This document shows, piece by piece, positions 25,203 through 32,121 of a DNA stretch of 64,000 nt. Both the position numbers and the translations under genes were made by a program. The stretch is taken from contig DATHWW010000008.1 of assembly GCA_035460165.1 (NCBI GenBank), forward strand, positions 1-64,000, written 5' to 3'. Positions within the stretch are counted from its first letter, which is position 1; each line of letters opens with the position of its first letter. Source of the DNA: MM2 sp035460165 (GTDB taxonomy: Bacteria; Pseudomonadota; Gammaproteobacteria; Burkholderiales; Methylophilaceae). The notes under the pieces were generated by a model that searched no databases, was not told where the DNA came from, and worked only from the letters and a program-made list of their open reading frames with translations.

Positions 25203-25712
25203 TCACCAATACTTGGGATAGCGCGATGGACGCGTCGCATTGTTGTAAATCAGTGTCACCAACACCAGCAACATTGCGCCCAGCAGCGTCGGCATCAACA
25301 GGAATCCCCAGCCCGGTTGCAGCATATAAATGATCACTGGATTGGAACCGGCCGGCGGATGCACCGTACGGGTCGCCATCATCAGCGCGATCGCGGTGCC
25401 CACGGCCAGCGCCACGCTCCACCAGTGCGGCCCGAGCAGGCTGAGGAAAACCAGGCCGGAGAGCGAGCTAAGAAAGTGCCCGGCCACCACATTGCGCGGC
25501 TGTGAAAACGGTACGTCGGGAAAGCCGAACACCAGCACGCAACTCGCGCCGAACGACCCCAGCACCAGCGGCCAGGCCGTCCTTTCGAACAGGCCGGCGA
25601 TTACCGCGATCGCGATGACGCCGCCCAGCCAGGCAAGCAGAATGGCCTGGCTGGATGCTTTGGCCGGAAGTGCGGCATTGTCGCCGCGGAATTTTTCAAT
25701 TAATGCGCGCAT
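25203..25712 (-). CDS. HPP family membrane protein
   Basis: A 169-residue protein with about four membrane helices and the family motif RTVHPPAGSNP near residue 120. HPP proteins include nitrite transporters in cyanobacteria and plastids, but the substrate here is not known. Its start overlaps the end of the TetR gene by 17 bases (25696-25712), so the two are translationally coupled and the TetR protein probably controls it. Confidence 0.9.
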   Translation of the reverse strand: MRALIEKFRGDNAALPAKASSQAILLAWLGGVIAIAVIAGLFERTAWPLVLGSFGASCVLVFGFPDVPFSQPRNVVAGHFLSSLSGLVFLSLLGPHWWSVALAVGTAIALMMATRTVHPPAGSNPVIIYMLQPGWGFLLMPTLLGAMLLVLVTLIYNNATRPSRYPKYW

Positions 25713-26280
25713 CAGTTTTCCCTTGCGAACGATGGATAAGAATTTCAGCGATTTGTCGGGCTTGGCGTGCGGCCTGACTGCCCGGCGTGACCTGCTCGGA
25801 GACGATAGCGCCTTCCATCAGCAAGGCCAGATGGCCCGCCACGGTTTCCGCCTCGCTCAAGCCTGCCTCCAGGCAAAGCGCGAGGATGTCTGCGCGAACA
25901 TGCGCCTTATGGTCTGCGGAAAGCTGGTGAAACGGATGCTGCGGGTCGGCGTACTCGACGGCAGTATTGATGAAGGCGCAGCCATGAAAATCCGGTTGGG
26001 CGAACCACGCCGCAAGAAAATCGAAGATTGCGAGGAGTTTGGCGCAGGGCCCGTCGGCCAACGCGATATGCCGCTGCATTGCCCCGCGCCAGCGCTCGTC
26101 GCGTACCTTGAGAAACTCCGCGATCAGCCCGTCCTTGGAGGTGAAATGCAAGTACAGGCTTTGCCGCGCCACGCCGGCTTTTTCGAGTATCGCATCCACG
26201 CTGGTGGCATGAATGCCGCGCTGGTAAAACAACACGCAGGCAGCTTCAAGCAAGGCTTCGCGTGTGGGAGAAAGTTTCAT
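25696..26280 (-). CDS. TetR-family transcriptional regulator
   Basis: A 194-residue repressor. The N-terminal helix-turn-helix (GIHATSVDAILEKAGVARQS, about residues 22-42) is followed by LYLHFTSKDGLIAEFL, typical of the NemR/AcuR-like subgroup. The C-terminal ligand domain contains CAFINTAVEYADPQHPFHQL. A near-palindromic operator lies 14 bases upstream of the start, suggesting autoregulation. It forms an overlapping pair with the HPP gene. Confidence 0.92.
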   Translation of the reverse strand: MKLSPTREALLEAACVLFYQRGIHATSVDAILEKAGVARQSLYLHFTSKDGLIAEFLKVRDERWRGAMQRHIALADGPCAKLLAIFDFLAAWFAQPDFHGCAFINTAVEYADPQHPFHQLSADHKAHVRADILALCLEAGLSEAETVAGHLALLMEGAIVSEQVTPGSQAARQARQIAEILIHRSQGKTDARIN

Positions 26281-26293
26281 AGGCGGCTCCAGA

Positions 26294-26309
26294 TAGAACG
26301 ATTGGTCTA
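26294..26309. promoter_or_regulatory. Candidate TetR-type operator
   Basis: TAGAACGATTGGTCTA matches the pattern TAGACC-N4-GGTCTA, known for NemR-like repressors, with one mismatch in the left arm. It sits immediately upstream of the TetR start codon, where it would block initiation. Confidence 0.6.
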
Positions 26310-26384
26310 TTAGACGGAGTCGCCGACTAGACTGTCAATCTACCGTTTTCCTTTGAGCCAGGTGAAGCATCCGTTCCCGGACGA

Positions 26385-26666
26385 TCAACGCTTACGCAGC
26401 TTGCTCATGGCTTCCATAAGAAAACCGATGCCATAGAGAACCACGCACGTCGGTACGGCCAGCAGAAAATAGGCCGAAAGCCAGGATAAATTCCGCAGCG
26501 TATCGCTGAGGCCCAGTTTGTGTAGCAACGAAATCTGCAACGCGATAGGCAGTTGCATCAACACGTAGTGGCCTTTGTAATCGCTGCCTGCTGAATACGC
26601 GAGCGTCAGGCAGAACACAATCAGGCTGATATAAATACCCGCCAGTAACAATCCGAGACGACTCAT
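26385..26666 (-). CDS. Small hypothetical membrane protein
   Basis: A 93-residue protein not recognised. It has three likely membrane segments: LLLAGIYISLIVFCLTLAYS (residues 5-24), a weaker VLMQLPIALQISLLH, and LSAYFLLAVPTCVVLYGIGF, ending with a basic tail KLRKR. It is monocistronic between a TetR and a HAD gene. Codon use resembles its neighbours. Confidence 0.65.
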   Translation of the reverse strand: MSRLGLLLAGIYISLIVFCLTLAYSAGSDYKGHYVLMQLPIALQISLLHKLGLSDTLRNLSWLSAYFLLAVPTCVVLYGIGFLMEAMSKLRKR

Positions 26667-26730
26667 AAGCTGACTATCCTCAATAAGTTAGTCATCGAAT
26701 TTTTCTTGCAACCATGGCATGCCACCATTT

Positions 26731-27168
26731 TCAGAAATCCCCCGGTGCGCACTGCAGACAGACTAGCCCTTCCGCGCGCCACATTTCCACCACTCGCGCG
26801 CGATCTTCCACCACAAAAAGGATACGGCTCTTATCGAGACCTTGCAGCATTTCCCGCTTGGCGATGACATCGCTGCGGCGGTCACGGTCTTTGCGTAATC
26901 GCAGTTCGTGATATTTCACGCCTTCGCGTTCCAGCCATTGCTCGGTCACGGCGCGATGTTCTTCGCTGCGGCCGGAGCAAAGAACGATGCGCATGCCCGC
27001 CTCAAAAAGTAGGTTGCATAACCTGACCATGGCATGGACCGCTTTGTCCTGCGCCATGCCGGCGAAGAAGTCAGGCCAGTTCCGCGGCGTTTTCCGCAGA
27101 TGATGGATGCGTTCGGAAACATCGGCGAGCGTACCGTCGATGTCGAATATGACGATTTCCCGCGTCAT
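26731..27168 (-). CDS. HAD-superfamily phosphatase, polynucleotide-kinase 3'-phosphatase-like
   Basis: A 145-residue single-domain HAD protein. Motif I is DIDGTLAD (D9 and D11), motif II is LCSGRSEEHR and the acidic motif is VVEDRARVVEMW. The SGR-x-x-x-H-R arrangement and short cap-less fold resemble the phosphatase half of T4 polynucleotide kinase. No kinase domain is present. It may be a stand-alone nucleic-acid 3'-phosphatase or a general small phosphatase. It is monocistronic. Confidence 0.8.
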   Translation of the reverse strand: MTREIVIFDIDGTLADVSERIHHLRKTPRNWPDFFAGMAQDKAVHAMVRLCNLLFEAGMRIVLCSGRSEEHRAVTEQWLEREGVKYHELRLRKDRDRRSDVIAKREMLQGLDKSRILFVVEDRARVVEMWRAEGLVCLQCAPGDF

Positions 27169-27475
27169 GGCAGCCTTCCTTTCAAGCGTATGGTTATCTG
27201 ACTGATTGCGCAGAAAACCGTTTCGACTGTTTTATGGACGCATTAGCGTTGTTGGCAAATCATTCATCCTCGTTACTTTGTTGATCATTTACGCCTATGA
27301 ATATAGCTGCGGGCAATTCTATTGCTGATTTACCTCATTCCCGGTAGTTTCGGACTCCACGCGCCTGCTTTGATTTCACTGCAGCAGGCCATTATTCACG
27401 TTCAAAGCTTCGGAACTAAAACTAGTACAATCGAACGACAGGTGTCCACTATGAGACTAATTTCCTGCCTTTTCC
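27169..27475. other. Intergenic gap between divergent HAD and MscS genes
   Basis: About 300 bases, AT-richer than the flanking genes. It must hold the promoters of both divergent genes. No convincing -10/-35 pair, hairpin or small gene was recognised; a short plus-strand frame at 27322-27537 has no family likeness. Confidence 0.5.
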
Positions 27476-28345
27476 ATGAAAGACTTTATGAACGATCAAC
27501 TCGACACTCTGACTCACGTACAGCGCGAGATCATTGATTTGGCGGTGCGGTTCGGTCCCAAGGTACTGGTCGCGGTGGCCATCATCGTGGCAGGCGTCTA
27601 TGTCGGGCGCTGGGCGGGCAGAGTTGCCGATAGAGGGTTCAACACATTTCACCTCGAGCTGCCGGTGCGGGAGTTGCTGGTGCGTATCGTGCGGGTGCTT
27701 GTGCTCGCGCTTTTCGCGATCATGGCGCTCCAGAATCTGGGGGTGGAGCTGCTGCCTCTGATTGCCGGCCTGGGTGTGGCCGGCGCCGGTATCGCGTTGG
27801 CCATGCAGGGTGTGTTGAGCAATATCGTGGCCGGGCTGACGATTATTTTCACCAAGCCGTTTCGGGTTGGGGAATATATTTCCATCGTCGGGGAAGAGGG
27901 GAGGGTCGAGTACATCAGCCTTTTCTCGACAGTGCTTAGCCATCCGGACCTGTCGCAGCTGGTGATTCCCAACCGCAAGATCGTCGGCGAGATATTGCAC
28001 AATTACGGCGAGATACGGCAGCTCGATATTGCGGTGAGCGTCGCCTACGACACTGATCTGGACGAGGCGCTCGAAGTGGTCAACGAGTTGCTGCAAGCGC
28101 ATCCCCGCACGTTGAAAGACCCGCGCCCCGTTGTCGCCGTCAGCATGCTCGCGCCTTTCGCGATCACCATTGCCATCAAGCCGTGGGTCAGCGTGCCGGA
28201 TTATATTCAGGCGAGAGGCGAGGTGAATAAAGCCATTGTCGAGGCCTTTCGAGGCAGCAATATCGTCATTCCGCTGCCGCAGCAGGAGGTCAGGCTTCTG
28301 GAGGAGGCCGAGGATCGTCCGTCGGAGCGTGCAGTACAGCCATAA
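27476..28345 (+). CDS. mscS: Small-conductance mechanosensitive channel (MscS family)
   Basis: A 289-residue channel that opens on membrane tension to release solutes after osmotic downshock. Helices are at about residues 25-45, 65-85 and the pore helix TM3, with GLGVAGAGIALAMQGVLSNI (Gly/Ala-packed) followed by GLTIIFTKPFRVGEYI. The beta domain then begins (VEYISLFSTVL, VIPNRKIVGEIL). Start ATG 27476 or 27488 (MNDQ) cannot be separated; both give a normal short N terminus. It is monocistronic, followed by the oxa remnant on the opposite strand. Confidence 0.94.
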   Translation: MKDFMNDQLDTLTHVQREIIDLAVRFGPKVLVAVAIIVAGVYVGRWAGRVADRGFNTFHLELPVRELLVRIVRVLVLALFAIMALQNLGVELLPLIAGLGVAGAGIALAMQGVLSNIVAGLTIIFTKPFRVGEYISIVGEEGRVEYISLFSTVLSHPDLSQLVIPNRKIVGEILHNYGEIRQLDIAVSVAYDTDLDEALEVVNELLQAHPRTLKDPRPVVAVSMLAPFAITIAIKPWVSVPDYIQARGEVNKAIVEAFRGSNIVIPLPQQEVRLLEEAEDRPSERAVQP

Positions 28346-28363
28346 GCGGCGGGTTGCCTGGCG

Positions 28364-28550
28364 TCAGGGCAATACTCCCAAAGCTTGAAGACTGGCCTTG
28401 CCCAAAGGGATGCGTTTGTCAGCGTCGGATGCCTGATAAACATCGACATTCAGCGCAAAGGCGTAAATCTTTCCTTCTTTTTCCATCCATCCCACCCACC
28501 AGCCCGATTTCCGGGCTGGTATCGCCGCCCCATCCGATCTCTGAGATTGT
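28364..28550 (-). pseudogene. Class D (OXA) beta-lactamase, C-terminal remnant
   Basis: Translation of the minus strand gives the end of an OXA-type enzyme: GWGGDTSPEIG, then after a one-base shift WWVGWMEKEGKIYAFALNVD and VYQASDADKRIPLGKASLQA up to a TGA at 28364-28366. PE[IL]GWWVGW followed by [FA]FALN[IV]D is the hallmark C terminus of class D enzymes. The preceding KTG box appears as EIG, there is an extra C (frameshift) between the IG and WW codons, and the N-terminal three-quarters with the SxxK serine is missing. A small unrelated gene abuts the broken end. Confidence 0.85.
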
Positions 28551-28572
28551 GGGAGTCCTGTTGGTGGACTTG

Positions 28573-29046
28573 TTAGCGCGTGCCGACATGTGACTGCACA
28601 AACTCTTCAAACCCAGAGCCGAACTTCGTGTCCTGTCTGATGACGTGCCATGCCTGCTTAAACGCGGCTTTTGAAAAAGCAAATTCCATCCCAGACTTCC
28701 AAATTTCCCAGAGATCATTGTCGATGAAGCCTTTTCTATGGAGTGTGAACTCTTCAGAGCAAAGGTCAAAGTACGCACGCATATAGCGAAGTGTTTTGCT
28801 TTTTACCTCTGGTTCTAGCGACTCAATGGCAAAAGCTGATTCGTTAATATTCTCAGGAAAGTTGAGAATGATTTCTTGGTATCGTTTTGTGAATTCAATG
28901 AAGTTCTGAAGTTTAATCTGCTTCTTCGCAGCGCTTAGCTGATAGACAATCGCTGCAACGGCAATAAGTGCCGTGACAGTGGAAATAATATTGGCAATGG
29001 CTTGAGACTCCAAGGATGTTATCCAGTTGTAGATAGATGTGTACAT
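28573..29046 (-). CDS. Hypothetical membrane-anchored protein, cassette-like
   Basis: A 157-residue protein of no recognised family. It has an N-terminal membrane helix (about residues 15-35, AIANIISTVTALIAVAAIVY) followed by a helical soluble domain (QLSAAKKQIKLQNFIEFTKR, then aromatic-rich EIWKSGMEFAFSKAAFKQAW). The layout resembles DUF4760-type proteins. It is clearly AT-richer than the neighbouring core genes. The stop codon lies in GCGCTAACAA and a 9-bp inverted repeat lies just before the start, borders like those of integron gene cassettes. It sits against the oxa remnant. Confidence 0.7.
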   Translation of the reverse strand: MYTSIYNWITSLESQAIANIISTVTALIAVAAIVYQLSAAKKQIKLQNFIEFTKRYQEIILNFPENINESAFAIESLEPEVKSKTLRYMRAYFDLCSEEFTLHRKGFIDNDLWEIWKSGMEFAFSKAAFKQAWHVIRQDTKFGSGFEEFVQSHVGTR

Positions 29047-29059
29047 GGCTCAATCTCTG

Positions 29060-29091
29060 GCGCTAATGTTTGAAGGAGCGCGCATTAGCGC
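29060..29091 (-). repeat. Inverted repeat with attC-like right end
   Basis: GCGCTAATG (29060-29068) and CATTAGCGC (29083-29091) form a perfect 9-bp inverted repeat; a second one (CCCACT/AGTGGG, 29094-29110) follows. Read on the minus strand, the end CTTCAAACATTAGCGCC lies 13 bases before a start codon. It resembles the right end of integron attC sites (TCAAACGTTAGRC) except that the invariant GTT reads ATT. It shares GCTAAYGTTTGARG with the site at 40061. Confidence 0.45.
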
Positions 29092-29146
29092 ATCCCACTT
29101 GATGAGTGGGTCCATTGATTTCAGAAATGCAGTGGAGCAGGTTGTT

Positions 29147-29434
29147 TTAATTTGATTTAGAGCTTAACCGCCACATATTTAGATAAGCGAGGATAGGGCC
29201 AAGCGGCGCGAAGATGATAGAGCCGCCTACCCAGTAGATTGGATTACGCTTCAGGTTCGTCGCCATGGTAGCCAACGTGACGTAGTATAAAAGCCCAGAA
29301 ATCACTCCTATGCACACTAGTGCAAGTGCCAGCTTTTCACTTACTTCAATCGTGGCGATCGCTAAAATTAAAGACAGGTACGAGACTGCAAAATATTTGG
29401 TCAAGTCACGCATGGTAGGTGCTGGTTTTTGCAT
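29147..29434 (-). CDS. Small hypothetical membrane protein
   Basis: A 95-residue protein with about three hydrophobic stretches (YFAVSYLSLILAIATIEV, LALALVCIGVISGLLYYVTL and WVGGSIIFAPLGPILAYLNM). No family was recognised. AT-rich composition and a good GGGAGGCAGAG leader before the ATG are seen. It may be a cassette gene together with the neighbour downstream on the same strand, 100 bases away. A non-coding AT-rich gap of 257 bases separates it from the heme-binding-like gene; nothing was recognised there. Confidence 0.65.
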   Translation of the reverse strand: MQKPAPTMRDLTKYFAVSYLSLILAIATIEVSEKLALALVCIGVISGLLYYVTLATMATNLKRNPIYWVGGSIIFAPLGPILAYLNMWRLSSKSN

Positions 29435-29691
29435 TCTCTGCCTCCCTTTATTTGTTGAAGATCAGAATTATTGTTGAGCTATCTTAACGCAAGTTGAATC
29501 CAGAGTGCCGGGGATGGCTGAGCACATGAATATAAAAATGGCCAAAAGACGGCTTTACAATGTAAGCACATATTTCCTCATGATGTCACCCTCCATGCTC
29601 CCGAAAAAACATAAGAACTTGCCATGTCTAACTTAAAAGTAGACCGTCGTAATTGAAGGTTTATAAAGCTTCATAAAATGAAGCTGCTGAC

Positions 29692-30192
29692 TCATTTAAG
29701 CCATTCCCGAATTTTCTCTATCCCCGCCTCCGCGCATTGATCGTCCAGATGCCCCCCGGGTGCGCCGCCGATGCCGATGGCGCCGATGACTTCATCGCCG
29801 GTGTGGATCGGCAGGCCGCCGCCCAGGATCAGCAGGCCGTCTATCATCGGTAGCGTGGCGGCGCCGGGGTTCTTCTGGACGATTTCGAGCAGTTTGCTGG
29901 TGCCTTCGCGCAGGGATGCCGAGGTGTAGGCCTTGCGGCGGCTGGAGTCCAGGGTGTGCGGGCCGGCGCCGTCGGCGCGGAGTTGGGTTTTGAGTTGACC
30001 GGCGCGGTCGACGACCGCGACCGAAACCTTCCATCCTTTGGCGGAGCAGAATTGCAGCGCGGCGGTGGCGGCTTCATTGGCGAGTGCTAAGGAAATGTTC
30101 TTTTGTTGCAGGATGTCCTGGGCGTAGGCGGCGGTGCCGAACATGGACAGGACAATAGCCGCGGTTATCGTGGGTAGACGACGCTTGAGCAT
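29692..30192 (-). CDS. Periplasmic GlcG/HbpS-family heme-degrading-domain protein
   Basis: A 166-residue secreted protein. The signal peptide ends at AYAQD (about residue 23). The rest is one GlcG/HbpS domain: LALANEAATAALQFCSAKGW, VAVVDRAGQLKTQLR, SRRKAYTSASLR, and GGLPIHTGDEVIGAIGIGGA near the end. Members bind heme or cobalamin-like ligands, or are of unknown function. The start at 30192 follows an excellent AAAGGAGGAAATC site; the longer frame to 30237 overlaps a repeat and is not used. It is monocistronic. Confidence 0.9.
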   Translation of the reverse strand: MLKRRLPTITAAIVLSMFGTAAYAQDILQQKNISLALANEAATAALQFCSAKGWKVSVAVVDRAGQLKTQLRADGAGPHTLDSSRRKAYTSASLREGTSKLLEIVQKNPGAATLPMIDGLLILGGGLPIHTGDEVIGAIGIGGAPGGHLDDQCAEAGIEKIREWLK

Positions 30193-30213
30193 GATTTCCT
30201 CCTTTGGACTTTG

Positions 30214-30277
30214 TAGCGCAGGCGTCCTCGCCTGCATTACCCCTCACCCCAGCCCTCTCCCGCAAGGGGAGAGGGAG
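30214..30277. repeat. Composite intergenic repeat (two hairpins)
   Basis: The first part, TAGCGCAGGCGTCCTCGCCTGC, is a hairpin related to the one at 20613. The second part has CCCTCTCCC (30253-30261) pairing with GGGGAGAGGG (30266-30275) around GCAA, preceded by CCCTCACCCCAG. This second element is of a type that recurs between genes in many proteobacterial genomes. It lies between the ABC exporter end and the GlcG-like gene start. Confidence 0.65.
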
Positions 30278-30296
30278 TTACCGTGGCGACGCGGGG

Positions 30297-31118
30297 CTAT
30301 TCGCCCACATGCAGCAGCAACCCCTTCTGTCTTGCCGCATGGAAAAACGCCAGGAAAGCCGCGATGCCGCCAGCCACATACAGTATGTTCATCCACGCGG
30401 CGGTAATCAGCAAGCCGGCGTTAAAGGCCTGGTGAAACAGCAGTTCCCGCAATCCTTCGAAAACATGGCTGGAAGGCAGCGCCCAGGCGATGGGTTGCAG
30501 CCACTCCGGCAGCACGCTGATCGGGTAGTACACGCCACTCAAAGGCTGCAGAGCGAAGATCGCCACCCAGGCGATGCTTTCCGCGCCCAGGCCGTAGCGC
30601 ATGACCACGCCCGCGACCAGCAAACCGATGGCCCAGCTCATGAGTATCAGGTTGAGGAAGAAGGCGATCAAGGGCAAGCCGAGGTCGAGTATGTTGTAAT
30701 TAAAGAACGGAATCGCCACCAGCGCCGCGCCGCCGACGCCGATCAGCGTGCGCAACAGGCTCATCAGCAGCAGCGAACAGACCATTTCATACGGACGCAG
30801 CGGGCTGACGAAGAGGTGGCCGAGGTTGCGCGAATACATTTCTTCCATGAACACCAGCGCGATGCCGAGCTGGCCGCGGAACAGCACGTCCCACAGCAGC
30901 ACCGCGGAAAGCAGCACGCCGGTCGCCTGCGCGATGTAGCTGCTGTTCTGCGCGAGAAAAACAGTGATGAAACCCCACAGCACCATCTGCACCGTGGGCC
31001 AGTAGATCAGTTCCAGCACGCGCGGCCACGAGGCGCTCAATAGATAGACGTGGCGTAGCACCATCGCGCCGATGCGGCGTAGCGAGAAGGGAATATCCGG
31101 TTGCGTAATCTCGCTCAT
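30297..31118 (-). CDS. ABC-2 type transporter permease
   Basis: A 273-residue permease with six predicted membrane helices. The conserved ABC-2 region is visible as ALQPLSGVYYPISVLPEWLQ followed by IAWALPSSHVFEGLRELLFH. It pairs with the ATPase gene, whose stop overlaps its start by 4 bases (31115-31118). Together they form a two-component exporter like those for polysaccharides, drugs or Nod factor (NodJ-like). The substrate is unknown; no biosynthetic genes are adjacent. Confidence 0.92.
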   Translation of the reverse strand: MSEITQPDIPFSLRRIGAMVLRHVYLLSASWPRVLELIYWPTVQMVLWGFITVFLAQNSSYIAQATGVLLSAVLLWDVLFRGQLGIALVFMEEMYSRNLGHLFVSPLRPYEMVCSLLLMSLLRTLIGVGGAALVAIPFFNYNILDLGLPLIAFFLNLILMSWAIGLLVAGVVMRYGLGAESIAWVAIFALQPLSGVYYPISVLPEWLQPIAWALPSSHVFEGLRELLFHQAFNAGLLITAAWMNILYVAGGIAAFLAFFHAARQKGLLLHVGE

Positions 31119-31864
31119 GCGACCGCCTCCTGGTGCGGGCGGCGGGCGATGTCGATGAAAACTTCTTCCAGTGTGGTGCGGCCGTAGCGTGCGATCAATT
31201 CATTCGGTGCGCCGCTGTCGACAACCTTGCCGCGTTTCAGCATGACGACGTCCGAGCACAGGCGCTCCACTTCGGCCATATTGTGCGACGCGAGCAGGAT
31301 AGTTGCGCCGCTGGTGCGCTGAAAGTTTTCGAGATAGCCGCGCACGTAATCGGCGGTATCCGGGTCGAGTGAAGCGGTCGGTTCATCCAGCAACAGAATT
31401 TCCGGGGCATTGAGCAAGGATTTCGCCAGCGCGACGCGGGTTTTCTGGCCGGCGGAAAGTTTGCCGTAGGGGCGGTCGAGCACTTCTATCAGGTCGAGCT
31501 CCGCGGCAAGCTCGCGGATGCGCCGCGCGACGTCGCGCAGACGGTAAAGATGCGCATAGACCGTGAGATTCTGCCGCACGGTGAGACGGTGCGGCAGGTC
31601 GACGTAGGGCGACGAGAAATTCATCCGGTGCAGCAGCTTGTAGCGGTGGTGCAGCATGTCCTCGCCAAAGATGCGAATGCTGCCGGACGTGGGCAGCAGC
31701 AGCCCGAGCAGCATGGCGATGGTGGTCGTCTTGCCCGCGCCGTTGCCACCCAGCAGTGCAGTCGTCACGCCGCGGCGCACGGCGAAATCGATGCCGTCCA
31801 CGGCAGTCAGCGTGCCGAAAATCTTGGTGAGGTGGGAAACCTCGATGACGAGATCAGAAGCCAT
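31115..31864 (-). CDS. ABC transporter ATP-binding protein
   Basis: A 249-residue ATPase. Walker A is GGNGAGKTT (residues 39-47), the signature LSAGQKTR, Walker B with ILLLDEPTASLD and the switch histidine in ASHNMAEVE. The signature carries A-G-Q-K instead of S-G-G-Q, as in some DRA/CCM-type exporters. The start at 31864 is chosen by alignment with the family; an ATG at 31888 is possible and has a slightly better leader. It is coupled to the permease by a 4-base overlap. Confidence 0.92.
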   Translation of the reverse strand: MASDLVIEVSHLTKIFGTLTAVDGIDFAVRRGVTTALLGGNGAGKTTTIAMLLGLLLPTSGSIRIFGEDMLHHRYKLLHRMNFSSPYVDLPHRLTVRQNLTVYAHLYRLRDVARRIRELAAELDLIEVLDRPYGKLSAGQKTRVALAKSLLNAPEILLLDEPTASLDPDTADYVRGYLENFQRTSGATILLASHNMAEVERLCSDVVMLKRGKVVDSGAPNELIARYGRTTLEEVFIDIARRPHQEAVA

Positions 31865-32121
31865 GTGTGAAATCGCGCAGGGATTCATGCATAGAACCTG
31901 AAGCTTACTCGAAAAGTTCCTGCGATGCCGTTGGACGATCACTTTTCGGCCGCTCAAATCCAGCCTGCGGATGGCCGCCGGATGGCGCATTGCGGGCGAT
32001 AAAACGGGCATCTGGCGGGACGTAGGCACACAACTTAAACGCACGCTGCGGTGTCTTATGTAAACCTATTACTCATCCGCAGCGTTGTAGACTTATTACT
32101 ACAGGCTGCAGGAGAATTCTC

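Noticed and set aside
28364..28778. The 119-residue minus-strand open frame across this interval as an intact gene
   Set aside because: It joins the wrong frame of the small hypothetical gene with the out-of-frame part of the oxa remnant; the better reading is a pseudogene next to a separate gene.
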